In this document: positions 1 to 7,069 of the stretch, in pieces
Position numbering within the stretch: the first letter of the stretch is position 1
Layout of the letters: every line of letters begins with the position of its first letter
Assembly: GCA_964471535.1 (NCBI GenBank)
Contig: CAYYHA010000143.1
Location: 1 to 10,431 of the forward strand
Direction of reading: 5' to 3'
Source: CAYYHA01 sp964471535
GTDB lineage: Bacteria; Myxococcota; Myxococcia; SLRQ01
Length of the DNA stretch: 10,431 bases
Made by a program: the position numbers and the translations under genes
Notes under the pieces: model-generated
Seen by the model: only the letters and a program-made list of their open reading frames with translations
The model's database searches: none
What the model was told of the DNA's origin: nothing

Positions 1-539
1 GTGCCGGTGTCGCGGCGCACTTCGGGGTGACCGATCGGGTGCAGGTGCACATGGGCACCCTCGGGAAGGCCCTCGGCGCCTTTGGTGCCTACGTCGCCGG
101 GCGCGCGACGCTCGTCGAGTGGCTCTTCAACCGCGCCCGCTCCTTCGTCTTCACCACCGGGCTGCCGCCGACTGTCTGCGCCGCCGCCCGTGCTGCCGTC
201 ACCTTGCCGGAAGGCGAGGTGCTGCGAGGCCGGCTGTGGGCGAACGTGGCCTACCTGAAGCGCGGCCTCGAGGCGCTGGGCTTCGAGGCCTCGGCCTCTC
301 CCTCACAGATCGTACCCCTCGTCCTCGGCGATGCGCGGCGCACCATGGAGGCGAGCGACGCACTGAAGGCACGGGGCCTCTGGGTTCAGGGGATCCGGCC
401 GCCCACCGTACCCGAGGGGACGAGTCGACTCCGGATCACCGTGATGGCCACCCATAGTCAAGCCCACCTCGATCGGCTCCTCGAGGGCCTCGGCGAGGTG
501 CTCGGCTCGCGGCGGCGTGCGGGGGGCGCTCGGGCATGA
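1..539 (+). CDS. bioF: 8-amino-7-oxononanoate synthase, 3' part (5' end outside window)
   Basis: This PLP enzyme condenses pimeloyl-ACP (or pimeloyl-CoA) with L-alanine to give 8-amino-7-oxononanoate, the first ring-precursor step of biotin synthesis in the cytoplasm. The reading frame is open from base 3, reading AGVAAHFGVTDRVQ, so the gene starts upstream and the ATG/GTG codons inside the window are not its start. The segment MGTLGKALG (bases 51-77) is the family's PLP-lysine motif, with the Schiff-base lysine codon at 66-68. It is followed by the typical FGAYVAG stretch. The C-terminal IRPPTVPEGTSRLRI motif is also characteristic of alpha-oxoamine synthases. About 179 residues are visible, roughly the C-terminal half of a usual 380-400. 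Its TGA stop overlaps the ATG of the next gene (ATGA), and bioA lies one gene further on. Other alpha-oxoamine synthases such as Kbl share this fold, but the neighbouring bioA favours BioF. Confidence 0.93.
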   Translation, partial: AGVAAHFGVTDRVQVHMGTLGKALGAFGAYVAGRATLVEWLFNRARSFVFTTGLPPTVCAAARAAVTLPEGEVLRGRLWANVAYLKRGLEALGFEASASPSQIVPLVLGDARRTMEASDALKARGLWVQGIRPPTVPEGTSRLRITVMATHSQAHLDRLLEGLGEVLGSRRRAGGARA

Positions 540-1015
540 GCGCTCGATTTGCTCGGGGGGCGCTCGTGCTCTTGCTCCTCGTGCTCACCCAAACCGGCTG
601 CAAGGGATGCCGAGGCGGTGCCTCGGCGGGCACCTCCGAACCCCAAGCGGCGGGCGAAGGCGTTGCCCGACCGGATTCGGCAGGGGAGACGGGGAGCAAG
701 ATGCCTGCCCCCGTCTGGCAGGCCACAGCCGAGCAACGCCGACAGTGGATCGAGGCCGCCTGTGCCGCCGGCTGCGACGAGAAGACCCGCCGCATGGTGG
801 AGCACCTCGCCCGGAGCGCGCGCCTCGAACCGGTGGATGGAGGCATTCGGGTCACGGGTATCCAAGCGTACAGCCCCTGGATCGTCTGCCACCTCGACAA
901 CGGGGATCGAGTGATCGAGCCCGCCGACCACGGCACATTGCTCCGCGCCTGTGCGATGCGAAAGGGACCGGTGGTGGTCCTCCGGCGCGGCGAGAGGAAG
1001 ACGGTGCTGCCATGA
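536..1015 (+). CDS. small cysteine-containing predicted lipoprotein, function unknown
   Basis: I do not recognise the family of this 159-residue protein. It begins with a short basic stretch (MSARFARG), then a hydrophobic segment at residues 9-17, then TQTGC with a candidate lipidation cysteine at residue 22. This looks like a signal peptidase II signal, but glutamine at -3 is outside the usual lipobox pattern, so an ordinary or uncleaved signal is possible. A Gly/Ala/Ser/Pro-rich linker (about 26-57) follows, then a compact domain of about 100 residues. That domain has four cysteines (76, 80, 118, 139) and could hold two disulfides in the periplasm. The start is fixed by the ATGA overlap with bioF, and its stop overlaps the bioA start in the same way. 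Membership of the biotin operon is therefore well supported, but a role in biotin synthesis is not shown. Lysine follows the lipid cysteine, a position that affects lipoprotein sorting in some bacteria. Confidence 0.8.
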   Translation: MSARFARGALVLLLLVLTQTGCKGCRGGASAGTSEPQAAGEGVARPDSAGETGSKMPAPVWQATAEQRRQWIEAACAAGCDEKTRRMVEHLARSARLEPVDGGIRVTGIQAYSPWIVCHLDNGDRVIEPADHGTLLRACAMRKGPVVVLRRGERKTVLP

Positions 1016-2310
1016 GTGAAATGAGCGAGACCCATCGAGCGCTGATCCAAAAGGATGCGCAGTATGTCTGGCATCCGTTCACGCAGATGGCCGGCTGGCT
1101 GGACGATCGGCCGCTGGTGATCGAGGCGGGGGAGGGGGCCTGGCTCATCGATGTGGACGGCCGGCGCTACCTGGATGCGATCAGCTCCCTATGGACCAAC
1201 GTGCACGGCCACCGCCGGAAGGAGATCGATGCGGCGGTGCGCGCCCAACTCGAGCGCATCGCCCATTCGACTCTGCTCGGTCTCGCCAACGTGCCGTCCA
1301 TCGAGCTGGCCGAGCGCCTGGTGGCCGTCGCCCCGCCCGGTCTGCAGCACGTCTTCTACAGTGACAGCGGGTCGACCGCGGTGGAGGTCGCCCTGAAGGT
1401 CACCTACCAGTACTGGCAGCAACAAGGAGAGGTCCACAAGAAGGAGTTCGCCACCCTCCGCGAGGCCTACCACGGCGACACCATCGGATCGGTCTCGCTC
1501 GGGGGCATCGATCTCTTCCACAAGACCTACAAGGCACTCCTCTTCGATTCCCACAAGGTGGATCCCTTCGATGGGGGCGAAAGTCTCGAGCGCGTCTTCC
1601 GAGAGCATGGGGAGCGCCTCGCGGCCTTCGTGCTCGAACCACTGGTGCAAGGGGCGGCGGGCATGCTCGTGCATCCCGAGGGCTTCCTAAAGCGCGTGCG
1701 GGAGCTCTGCGACGCCTACGACGTGTTCCTGGTCGCGGATGAGGTGGCCACCGGCTTTGGCCGCACCGGCACCCTCTTCGCCTGCGAGCAGGAGGGGGTT
1801 GCACCCGATGTGCTCTGCCTTGCGAAGGGGGTGAGCGGAGGCTACCTGCCGCTGGCTGCGACCTTGTTCACCTCGCGCATCTACGAAGGCTTTCTCGGCG
1901 AGTACGGGGAGTTCAAGACCTTCTTCCACGGGCATACCTACACGGGCAATCCGCTTGCCTGCGCCGCGGCCCTGGCGAGCCTGCGTATCTTCGAGACCGA
2001 TCGGGTGCTCGAGAACTTGCGACCGAAAGTGGCGCATCTTCGCGAGCGGCTCGTGGCGCTCTCGGCGCACGAGCGAGTCGTCGAGGTGCGGCAGAAGGGG
2101 CTGATGGTGGGGATCGAGATCGGTCCCTACGAGCCCGCGGCGCGCATGGGCCATCGTGTTTGCATGGCGGCGCGCGATCGCAACGTCATCCTGCGACCGC
2201 TGGGGGACGTGATCGTGCTCATGCCTCCTCTTTGCATCACGACCGACGAAATCGACCTGATGGTCGATGCGGTCGAATACGGCTTCGAGACGGTGCTCGA
2301 GGCGGCGTGA
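1012..2310 (+). CDS. bioA: 7,8-diaminopelargonate aminotransferase (BioA family, BioK-like)
   Basis: This class III PLP aminotransferase converts 8-amino-7-oxononanoate (the BioF product) to 7,8-diaminononanoate. The 432 residues match the family's usual length. Visible motifs are VWHPFTQM near residues 19-26, SDSG for phosphate binding, YHGDT with tyrosine 153, ADEVATGFGRTG with the PLP-binding aspartate 243, LAKGVSGG with the Schiff-base lysine 272, and FFHGHTYTGNPLACAAA. Against remembered sequences it follows Bacillus subtilis BioK more closely than Escherichia coli BioA (for example IAHSTLLG and FKTFFHGHTYTGN). Phenylalanine 23 and leucine 60 replace E. coli Tyr17 and Trp52, so lysine rather than S-adenosylmethionine may be the amino donor; this is inference. 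ATG 1012 is chosen because it overlaps the preceding stop and has an AGAGGA element at 993-998, about 13 bases upstream. A second in-frame ATG at 1021 would lie still further from that site. The stop overlaps rsmE. Confidence 0.95.
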   Translation: MSEMSETHRALIQKDAQYVWHPFTQMAGWLDDRPLVIEAGEGAWLIDVDGRRYLDAISSLWTNVHGHRRKEIDAAVRAQLERIAHSTLLGLANVPSIELAERLVAVAPPGLQHVFYSDSGSTAVEVALKVTYQYWQQQGEVHKKEFATLREAYHGDTIGSVSLGGIDLFHKTYKALLFDSHKVDPFDGGESLERVFREHGERLAAFVLEPLVQGAAGMLVHPEGFLKRVRELCDAYDVFLVADEVATGFGRTGTLFACEQEGVAPDVLCLAKGVSGGYLPLAATLFTSRIYEGFLGEYGEFKTFFHGHTYTGNPLACAAALASLRIFETDRVLENLRPKVAHLRERLVALSAHERVVEVRQKGLMVGIEIGPYEPAARMGHRVCMAARDRNVILRPLGDVIVLMPPLCITTDEIDLMVDAVEYGFETVLEAA

Positions 2311-3041
2311 TGCGGCGCATCCACGTTCCACCGGCGCGGATCCAGGGCGATCTCGCGCGGCTCACCGCCGACGACCGAAGCTATCTGAAGCGGGTGCTGC
2401 GCCTGCAGGAGGGAGACCCCGTCGAGGTCTTCGACGGCGAGGGGCATCTCTATGCGGGGCGCATCGCGGACCTCGAGGCGGGCCTCGTGGAGGTGGGGAC
2501 GGCGGAGCCCGCCGCGCCGGACGATCCGCCCTTTCTCCTGCTGCAGGGGATCCCCAAGGGCGAGAAGATGGATCTGGTGGTGCAAAAGTCGGTGGAGCTC
2601 GGCGTGAGCCGTATCGTGCCGGTTCGGACACAGCGCAGCGTCGTTCGACTCGAGGGCGAACGGGCCGCCCGCCGCACCGAGCGCTGGCGGCGCATCGCCA
2701 AGGAGGCGGCGCGGCAGAGCGGACGCGCCGACATCCCACGCGTGGAGCCACCGATGGAACTCGATGCCGCGCTCGGACTCGCCGAGGCGGCGTGGCTGCG
2801 GATCTGTCCCTGGGAGGGCGAGACGCAGTGCAGCTTTCGGCAGACCGTGGAAGGGGCACGCAGCGCGCCGGGCCATGCGGTGCTCGTAGGCCCCGAAGGA
2901 GGCCTCGAGGAGAGTGAGGTGGCGTGCGCGCGGGCCGCGGGCTTCGTGACGGTGACGCTGGGACGCCGTATCCTGCGCACCGAGACCGTTGCTCTGGCCA
3001 TGCTCGCGGCGGTGCGCTTCGTTCAGGGCCGTCTGGGATGA
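2310..3041 (+). CDS. rsmE: 16S rRNA (uracil(1498)-N3)-methyltransferase
   Basis: RsmE uses S-adenosylmethionine to methylate N3 of U1498 (E. coli numbering) in 16S rRNA of the 30S subunit. The 243-residue length is normal. An N-terminal PUA-like domain covers about residues 1-70, with the family-typical LTADDRSYLKRVLRLQEGD early on. A SPOUT methyltransferase domain covers the rest. It shows LLLQGIPKGEKMD (76-88), the VGPEGG turn (193-198) and LGRRILRTET (217-226), which form the knotted SAM pocket. The start is ATG 2310, sharing one base with the bioA stop (TGATG) and preceded by GAGG at 2299-2302 with seven bases of spacing. The longer open frame upstream lies inside bioA and lacks family similarity. 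It is the last gene of the coupled operon. Its pairing with biotin genes probably reflects shared expression rather than shared function. Confidence 0.95.
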   Translation: MRRIHVPPARIQGDLARLTADDRSYLKRVLRLQEGDPVEVFDGEGHLYAGRIADLEAGLVEVGTAEPAAPDDPPFLLLQGIPKGEKMDLVVQKSVELGVSRIVPVRTQRSVVRLEGERAARRTERWRRIAKEAARQSGRADIPRVEPPMELDAALGLAEAAWLRICPWEGETQCSFRQTVEGARSAPGHAVLVGPEGGLEESEVACARAAGFVTVTLGRRILRTETVALAMLAAVRFVQGRLG

Positions 3042-3067
3042 GCGGCAGGCCGCGGCGCGGCCGCCGC
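3042..3067 (+). terminator. GC-rich hairpin directly after rsmE, possible terminator without T-tract
   Basis: Starting on the base after the rsmE stop, GCGGC at 3042-3046 pairs with GCCGC at 3063-3067. GGCCG at 3048-3052 pairs with CGGCC at 3058-3062. A single bulged A lies at 3047 and the loop is five bases (3053-3057). This makes ten GC base pairs. No run of T follows, so it is not a classical intrinsic terminator; it could protect the 3' end or simply reflect high GC. The rest of the 139-base gap to 3180 is GC-rich, and I see no convincing promoter or small gene in it. Confidence 0.35.
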
Positions 3068-3180
3068 GAAGACGGGCGCGCAGGGCCGGGGCGTGTAGGA
3101 CGAGGCTGGGGAACGGAGGTACGAGGCGGCGGGCCGCGAGGGCCGGGAGGCGCGAGCATGGAGCGAAGGGGGCAGCAACG

Positions 3181-5163
3181 ATGTGCGCGAGCATTTTGAT
3201 CGCGGTGGTGCTCGCAGCGCCGGCGGGGGGCTGGCCCGTGGTGGCGGCGGACACGGTGGTCGAGGGCGGCGACTCCATCGCGGCGGTCGACCTCCGGCAT
3301 TGGTGGGCACACGAGGGGCAGAGTGCGCTCGTGGACGTGCCACCCCTGGCGCCGGTCGTGGATCTCTCGCGCCTGGAGGCGGCATTCGACGGGCGCGGCG
3401 GGGCGGAGGAGGGCTGGTACCGTTTCGAAGTGCCTCAGGCGCTCTCGCGGGAGGGGACCGAGGGCCGCCTCTTCTATCTGGTGACGCGCTTTCGCCTGGC
3501 CCCGGGTGCGGAGGGCCTTCCGATCGCACTGTGGCTCGGGCGTACGACCGGGGCGGTGACCGCCTACGTCAATGGCACGCTGGTGATGCGACGAGGCCGC
3601 GGTGGCGAGCGCTTGTGGTCGTTGGACAACACTGCGGCAGGGACGGTGCTGCCCGCCTCCTCGCTCCGGCTAGGCCGGCTCAACACTGTGCTCCTCCGGG
3701 TCGAGTCGCCGACTGCGGGCTTCGCCTTCCCGCTGCCGGCCATAGTGCCTCCGCTAGAGGTGAGTGTACGGCAGGACCGCGAGATCGATGCAACCGTGCG
3801 CATCTACTGGGGGGCGACCACAGTGCTCGGTGCCGTGGCTGTCTACTACCTCATCCTCTTTCTCATGGATCTTCGCCGCCGCGAGTACCTGTACTTCACC
3901 ATCGGCACCCTCGGTTATGCCCTGACGATGTGGATCCTCTCGGTGGAGTGGACACAGCTTTCGACGGTCGAACTCTACCGGTGGATGATTCCGGCGCTGG
4001 GTGCGAGCAGCCCCTTCTACGTCCTCTTCTTCCAACGGCTCTACCGGATCCACGAGCATCCCCTGTGGGCCTGGATCTGCGTCGGCGCGACCATCGTTCT
4101 CACGCTCCTCGCGCTCTCCATCTCGACCATCGACGGGCTCTTTGCGGCGCTCCTGGGATCGCTTCCCTACGGTACCTTGGCCTTCCTCTATGCCATCTGG
4201 CTCAACCTGAAGGCATGGCGAAGTGGCAGCCCGGATGCGCCTCCGGTGCTCCTCGGTCTCCTCGCGTTCATCGCCATCGCTGCGGTGGACATGGTGCGCG
4301 TGGGGCAGGGGCACTTCGATATCGTGGTGATCTATCCGGTGGGTGTCCTCGCCTTCGTGCTCGGCGTCTTCGTCGCCATTGCGCGGCGCAGCCAACGTTT
4401 GACCCGAGAGGTCGAAGCCTCGGCAGAGCGCCTCTCGGCGCGCGAGCAAGCGCAGGCGCGGCTCATCGAACGCATGCAGGAGATGGCACGGGAGGTGGAG
4501 TCGGCTGCGGCGAGCCTGGTTGCGGCTTCGAGACAGCAGGAGGCGGGCGCTGCCTCGCAGTCGAGCGTGGTCGAAGAGACACTTCGGTCGATGGAGACCT
4601 TGTCTGCAGCGGCGGCCGAGATCGATGCGGCGGCACGGGCGGTGCTCCAGAATGCGGAGGCCAGCCGCAAGCAGAGCCGAGAGCTGTCCAGCCGGGTGAC
4701 GAGTCTCGGGCAGCATGCGGCGCGCATCGACGAGATCGTCGCCCTCGTACAGGAGATCGCCAGCAAGGCGGACATCGTCTCGCTGAACGCTGCATTGGAG
4801 GGGGTGAAGGCAGGAGAATCGGGACGCGGCTTCACGCTGGTGGCCGCCGAGATGCAGCGCCTCGCCGAGCGGGTCATCGATGCGGTCACCGAGATCCGGC
4901 GCTTCACCGAGGACATCGATCAGGCCAACGCGGAGACCGAAGCGAGCGCCAAGGAGGCTTTCAAGCTGGCGGTGAGCACGGCCGGTTCGGCGCGCAAGAT
5001 CTCACTGGCCACCCGGGAGCAAGCGGCGGGCGCCGAGGGTGTGACCGAAGCGCTCGAGGGTGCGGCGGAGGTCGCCAAGGCGACGGCCGAGAGCTCTCGC
5101 GAGCTGCTCGTGGCCGCCGAGCGCTTGCAGGCGATCGCAATGCGCCTGCGCAGCGCCGAGTAG
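3181..5163 (+). CDS. 7TM-DISM methyl-accepting chemotaxis protein
   Basis: This 660-residue membrane receptor probably passes a periplasmic signal to a CheA/CheW-type pathway. A signal peptide (about 1-22, ending VVAAD) precedes a beta-rich extracytoplasmic domain (about 25-205, with GWYRFEVP and AYVNGTLV) that resembles 7TMR-DISM sensor domains. Hydrophobic segments follow, with the first at about 209-230, another near 236-256 and the last at about 382-401. This fits the seven-helix DISM module. No HAMP domain is evident: basic residues (ARRSQR) lead straight into a long coiled coil from about 405 to 655. Its hairpin tip is at about 526-562, with SLNAALE, AGESGRGF and AAEMQRLAE matching the MCP signalling domain. 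The coiled-coil arms on each side are similar in length. There is no C-terminal CheR-tether pentapeptide. ATG 3181 is chosen because it gives the signal peptide and follows GAAGGGGG at 3165-3172; codons further upstream give no recognisable sequence. The ligand is unknown. Confidence 0.87.
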   Translation: MCASILIAVVLAAPAGGWPVVAADTVVEGGDSIAAVDLRHWWAHEGQSALVDVPPLAPVVDLSRLEAAFDGRGGAEEGWYRFEVPQALSREGTEGRLFYLVTRFRLAPGAEGLPIALWLGRTTGAVTAYVNGTLVMRRGRGGERLWSLDNTAAGTVLPASSLRLGRLNTVLLRVESPTAGFAFPLPAIVPPLEVSVRQDREIDATVRIYWGATTVLGAVAVYYLILFLMDLRRREYLYFTIGTLGYALTMWILSVEWTQLSTVELYRWMIPALGASSPFYVLFFQRLYRIHEHPLWAWICVGATIVLTLLALSISTIDGLFAALLGSLPYGTLAFLYAIWLNLKAWRSGSPDAPPVLLGLLAFIAIAAVDMVRVGQGHFDIVVIYPVGVLAFVLGVFVAIARRSQRLTREVEASAERLSAREQAQARLIERMQEMAREVESAAASLVAASRQQEAGAASQSSVVEETLRSMETLSAAAAEIDAAARAVLQNAEASRKQSRELSSRVTSLGQHAARIDEIVALVQEIASKADIVSLNAALEGVKAGESGRGFTLVAAEMQRLAERVIDAVTEIRRFTEDIDQANAETEASAKEAFKLAVSTAGSARKISLATREQAAGAEGVTEALEGAAEVAKATAESSRELLVAAERLQAIAMRLRSAE

Positions 5164-5173
5164 GCGGCCGGGC

Positions 5174-5188
5174 TGGCCCGGGGGGCCA
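5174..5188. terminator. small hairpin between convergent genes
   Basis: TGGCCC at 5174-5179 and GGGCCA at 5183-5188 can pair around a three-base GGG loop. An overlapping alternative pairs CCGGG at 5168-5172 with CCCGG at 5177-5181. The site lies in the 36-base space between the chemoreceptor stop and the end of the opposite-strand ATPase gene, where a bidirectional terminator would be expected. Neither side has a T-tract and the stems are short, so a terminator function is only a guess. Confidence 0.22.
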
Positions 5189-5199
5189 AGGCGCCGTAC

Positions 5200-6900
5200 T
5201 CAAACGGCGTCGCGGTGCGCCGGGGCGAGCTGCTCGAGCGAGAGATGTCGGCGCATCTCCTCGAGGGAGACGATGCCCTCGCGTACCAGCCGGAGGAAGC
5301 CCTGGCGCAGTGGTACGAGACCGTTGTCCCGAGCGACCTGCCTCAGATCGTCGAGGGGCACGCGGTGGGCGATGGCGCGTCGCAGGGCCGGGCTGGCGGG
5401 CAGCATCTCTACGGCGGCGATGCGCCCCCGGGTACCGGTCCCATTGCAGCGCACACAGCCCTTTCCGCGCATCGGCTTCAGGCCTTGTGGGAGCCCCTCG
5501 GGAAAGATCTCGCGCACGGTCTCCGGGTCCGGATCGTCGGGGATGCGGCAGCGGGTGCAGATGCGCTTGGCCAGCCGCTGCGCAAAGATGACCAGGAGCT
5601 CGGCGGCGATGGAGTTGGGGTGCATGCCAAGGTCGAGCAGGCGCTGCACGGCATCCGCTGCGTCGTTGCAATGGAGCGTGGAGAGCACGAGATGTCCTGT
5701 CTGTGAGGCGCGCAGCGCCTCGAGGGCCGTCTCCCCGTCACGGATCTCGCCTACGAAGATGACGTCTGGATCCTGGCGTACGAAGACCCGCATCGACTGG
5801 GCGAAGGTGAGGCCCAGCTCGGGGTGGACCTGGGTCTGCTGAATGCCGTCGATGGCGTACTCGATGGGATCTTCGACCGTAATGACCTTGCGGCGGACAT
5901 CACGGGCGAGTCGCTGCAGTGCCGCATAGACGGTGGTCGTCTTCCCCGAGCCGGTGGGCCCCACGACCAGGAGGAGCCCTTGCGGGGAATCGAGGTACCG
6001 CTCGTAGCGACGGACCAACTCTTCCGGGAAGCCCAGTTCGGTGCTCGGGAGCAGGCGGCGGTCCTCGGCGAGGAGTCGGATCACCGCGTGCTCACCGTGG
6101 AGCGCGGGCTGTGTCTGCACGCGAAGGTCGAAGGTACGGCCGCCCACCCGCACCCGTGCGCGGCCGCCCTGCGGCCGGCGTCGCTCGGCCAGATCCAGCC
6201 TTGCGTGGACCTTCAGCACATTGATGACACCGATGAGCTGGTCGGGACTTAGGGTGTAGTGGCTTGCGTCGTGCAGATCTCCGTCCACCCGGTGACGGAT
6301 GCGCACCCGATCGCCATAGCGCTCGAAGTGCAGGTCACTCGCACCCTCGGAGATGGCGTCGACGAGCAGGGCGTAGAAGAGGCGCACCATCTCCGCGTCG
6401 GTGCCCGGTGCGAAGAGGTCCTCGAGCTCGTCGTGCTGCCCAGGCTCGGTCGAACGTGCTCGGCGCTGCAGCCGCCTGAGATCAATTTCTGCCCGGAGCT
6501 GTCGGTAGTCCGAGGGCGTGATGAGGAGGCGGCGAACCCGCTGCGTGCCCGGAACGCTGGCGGCAAGCGGCTCCACGTTCGCATCGAGGTTCGCGGTGGC
6601 GACGACGAGCGTGTCCCCCTCCCGGTAGAGCGGGAGGACGAACTCCCGATCCTCGAAACGCCGGGGCACCGCCTCCACCACCGCCGCGTCGATTCGGTCG
6701 ACCAGATCGTCCGCCGAGGCGAGCTCGAGGCCGAAGGCCTCGGCGAGCGCCACGTACACGTCGCGCTCGTCCACCCCGGTCTCGTGGACCAACGCCTCCC
6801 CGAGGGAGACCGTAGAGCCTTCGACCTCCCGCGCCACCCGCTCGATGGTCGTACGGTCTGCAACGCCGGCGCGCGAGAGGATCTCTACGAGGTTGGGCAT
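5200..6900 (-). CDS. type IV pilus / type II secretion assembly ATPase (PilB/GspE family)
   Basis: This cytoplasmic hexameric ATPase of the secretion-ATPase superfamily powers pilin or pseudopilin polymerisation at the inner membrane. Its 566 residues are a normal length. An N-terminal MshEN/T2SSE_N-type region covers about 1-150. The N2 domain carries ASDLHFE and RLDLAERRRPQGGR. The core has Walker A GPTGSGKT (314-321, lysine 320), an Asp box VITVEDPIEY, Walker B with VGEIRD (glutamate 385) and a His box TGHLVLSTLHCND. Two CxxC pairs (448/451 and 482/485) match the zinc-binding tetracysteine of GspE and PilB, which PilT retraction ATPases lack. The His box reads STLHC where STLHT is usual. 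ATG 6900 is the only plausible start: an in-frame TAG lies 21 codons upstream with no ATG, GTG or TTG between. No clear ribosome site precedes it. No pilus or secretion partner gene is adjacent, so PilB and GspE cannot be told apart here. Confidence 0.93.
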   Translation of the reverse strand: MPNLVEILSRAGVADRTTIERVAREVEGSTVSLGEALVHETGVDERDVYVALAEAFGLELASADDLVDRIDAAVVEAVPRRFEDREFVLPLYREGDTLVVATANLDANVEPLAASVPGTQRVRRLLITPSDYRQLRAEIDLRRLQRRARSTEPGQHDELEDLFAPGTDAEMVRLFYALLVDAISEGASDLHFERYGDRVRIRHRVDGDLHDASHYTLSPDQLIGVINVLKVHARLDLAERRRPQGGRARVRVGGRTFDLRVQTQPALHGEHAVIRLLAEDRRLLPSTELGFPEELVRRYERYLDSPQGLLLVVGPTGSGKTTTVYAALQRLARDVRRKVITVEDPIEYAIDGIQQTQVHPELGLTFAQSMRVFVRQDPDVIFVGEIRDGETALEALRASQTGHLVLSTLHCNDAADAVQRLLDLGMHPNSIAAELLVIFAQRLAKRICTRCRIPDDPDPETVREIFPEGLPQGLKPMRGKGCVRCNGTGTRGRIAAVEMLPASPALRRAIAHRVPLDDLRQVARDNGLVPLRQGFLRLVREGIVSLEEMRRHLSLEQLAPAHRDAV

Positions 6901-7030
6901 GGAGGGGTCGGTGGGCAGGCGGCGGCTGTATGGGGAATCGGCGTTGGCATCGGTAGGACGCTTCTACCCCAGAGCGGTGGGATGGGGGAAACGGGCGCGC
7001 CCCGCCGCGCGCGCCACGGCGCCGCGCCGG

Positions 7031-7059
7031 CTGACAGGCCGCGGCCCACCGGTGATAGT
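7031..7059 (+). promoter_or_regulatory. sigma-70-type promoter for the sorting-tail protein gene
   Basis: CTGACA at 7031-7036 matches five of six bases of the -35 consensus. GATAGT at 7054-7059 matches four of six of the -10 consensus. The spacer is exactly 17 bases. Transcription would begin near 7066-7067, only three or four bases before the GTG at 7070, giving a nearly leaderless mRNA. This is the only convincing promoter in the 169-base divergent region (6901-7069). No good promoter for the minus-strand ATPase gene was found there. Confidence 0.5.
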
Positions 7060-7069
7060 CTCTTCGTCC

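Noticed and set aside
1021..1023. Second ATG of bioA as the true start
   Set aside because: The ATG at 1012 overlaps the previous stop in the coupled-operon style and lies closer to the AGAGGA element; the choice changes only three residues.
2127..3278. Long minus-strand open frame opposite bioA and rsmE, beginning in the chemoreceptor gene
   Set aside because: It lies antisense to rsmE, which has clear family motifs. Its translation is Arg/Ala/Pro/His-rich with no domain, as expected of GC-rich antisense frames.
3183..5591. Plus-strand 802-codon open frame overlapping the chemoreceptor in another frame
   Set aside because: Its translation is Gly/Arg/Pro-rich without domains, while the alternative frame encodes a clear signal peptide, membrane helices and MCP signalling domain.
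6901..7030. Promoter for the minus-strand ATPase gene, including a sigma-54 type site
   Set aside because: Reading the minus strand, I found no -35/-10 pair with acceptable spacing and no GG/GC pair of the sigma-54 form; the best -10-like hexamer (CATACA) matches only three of six bases.
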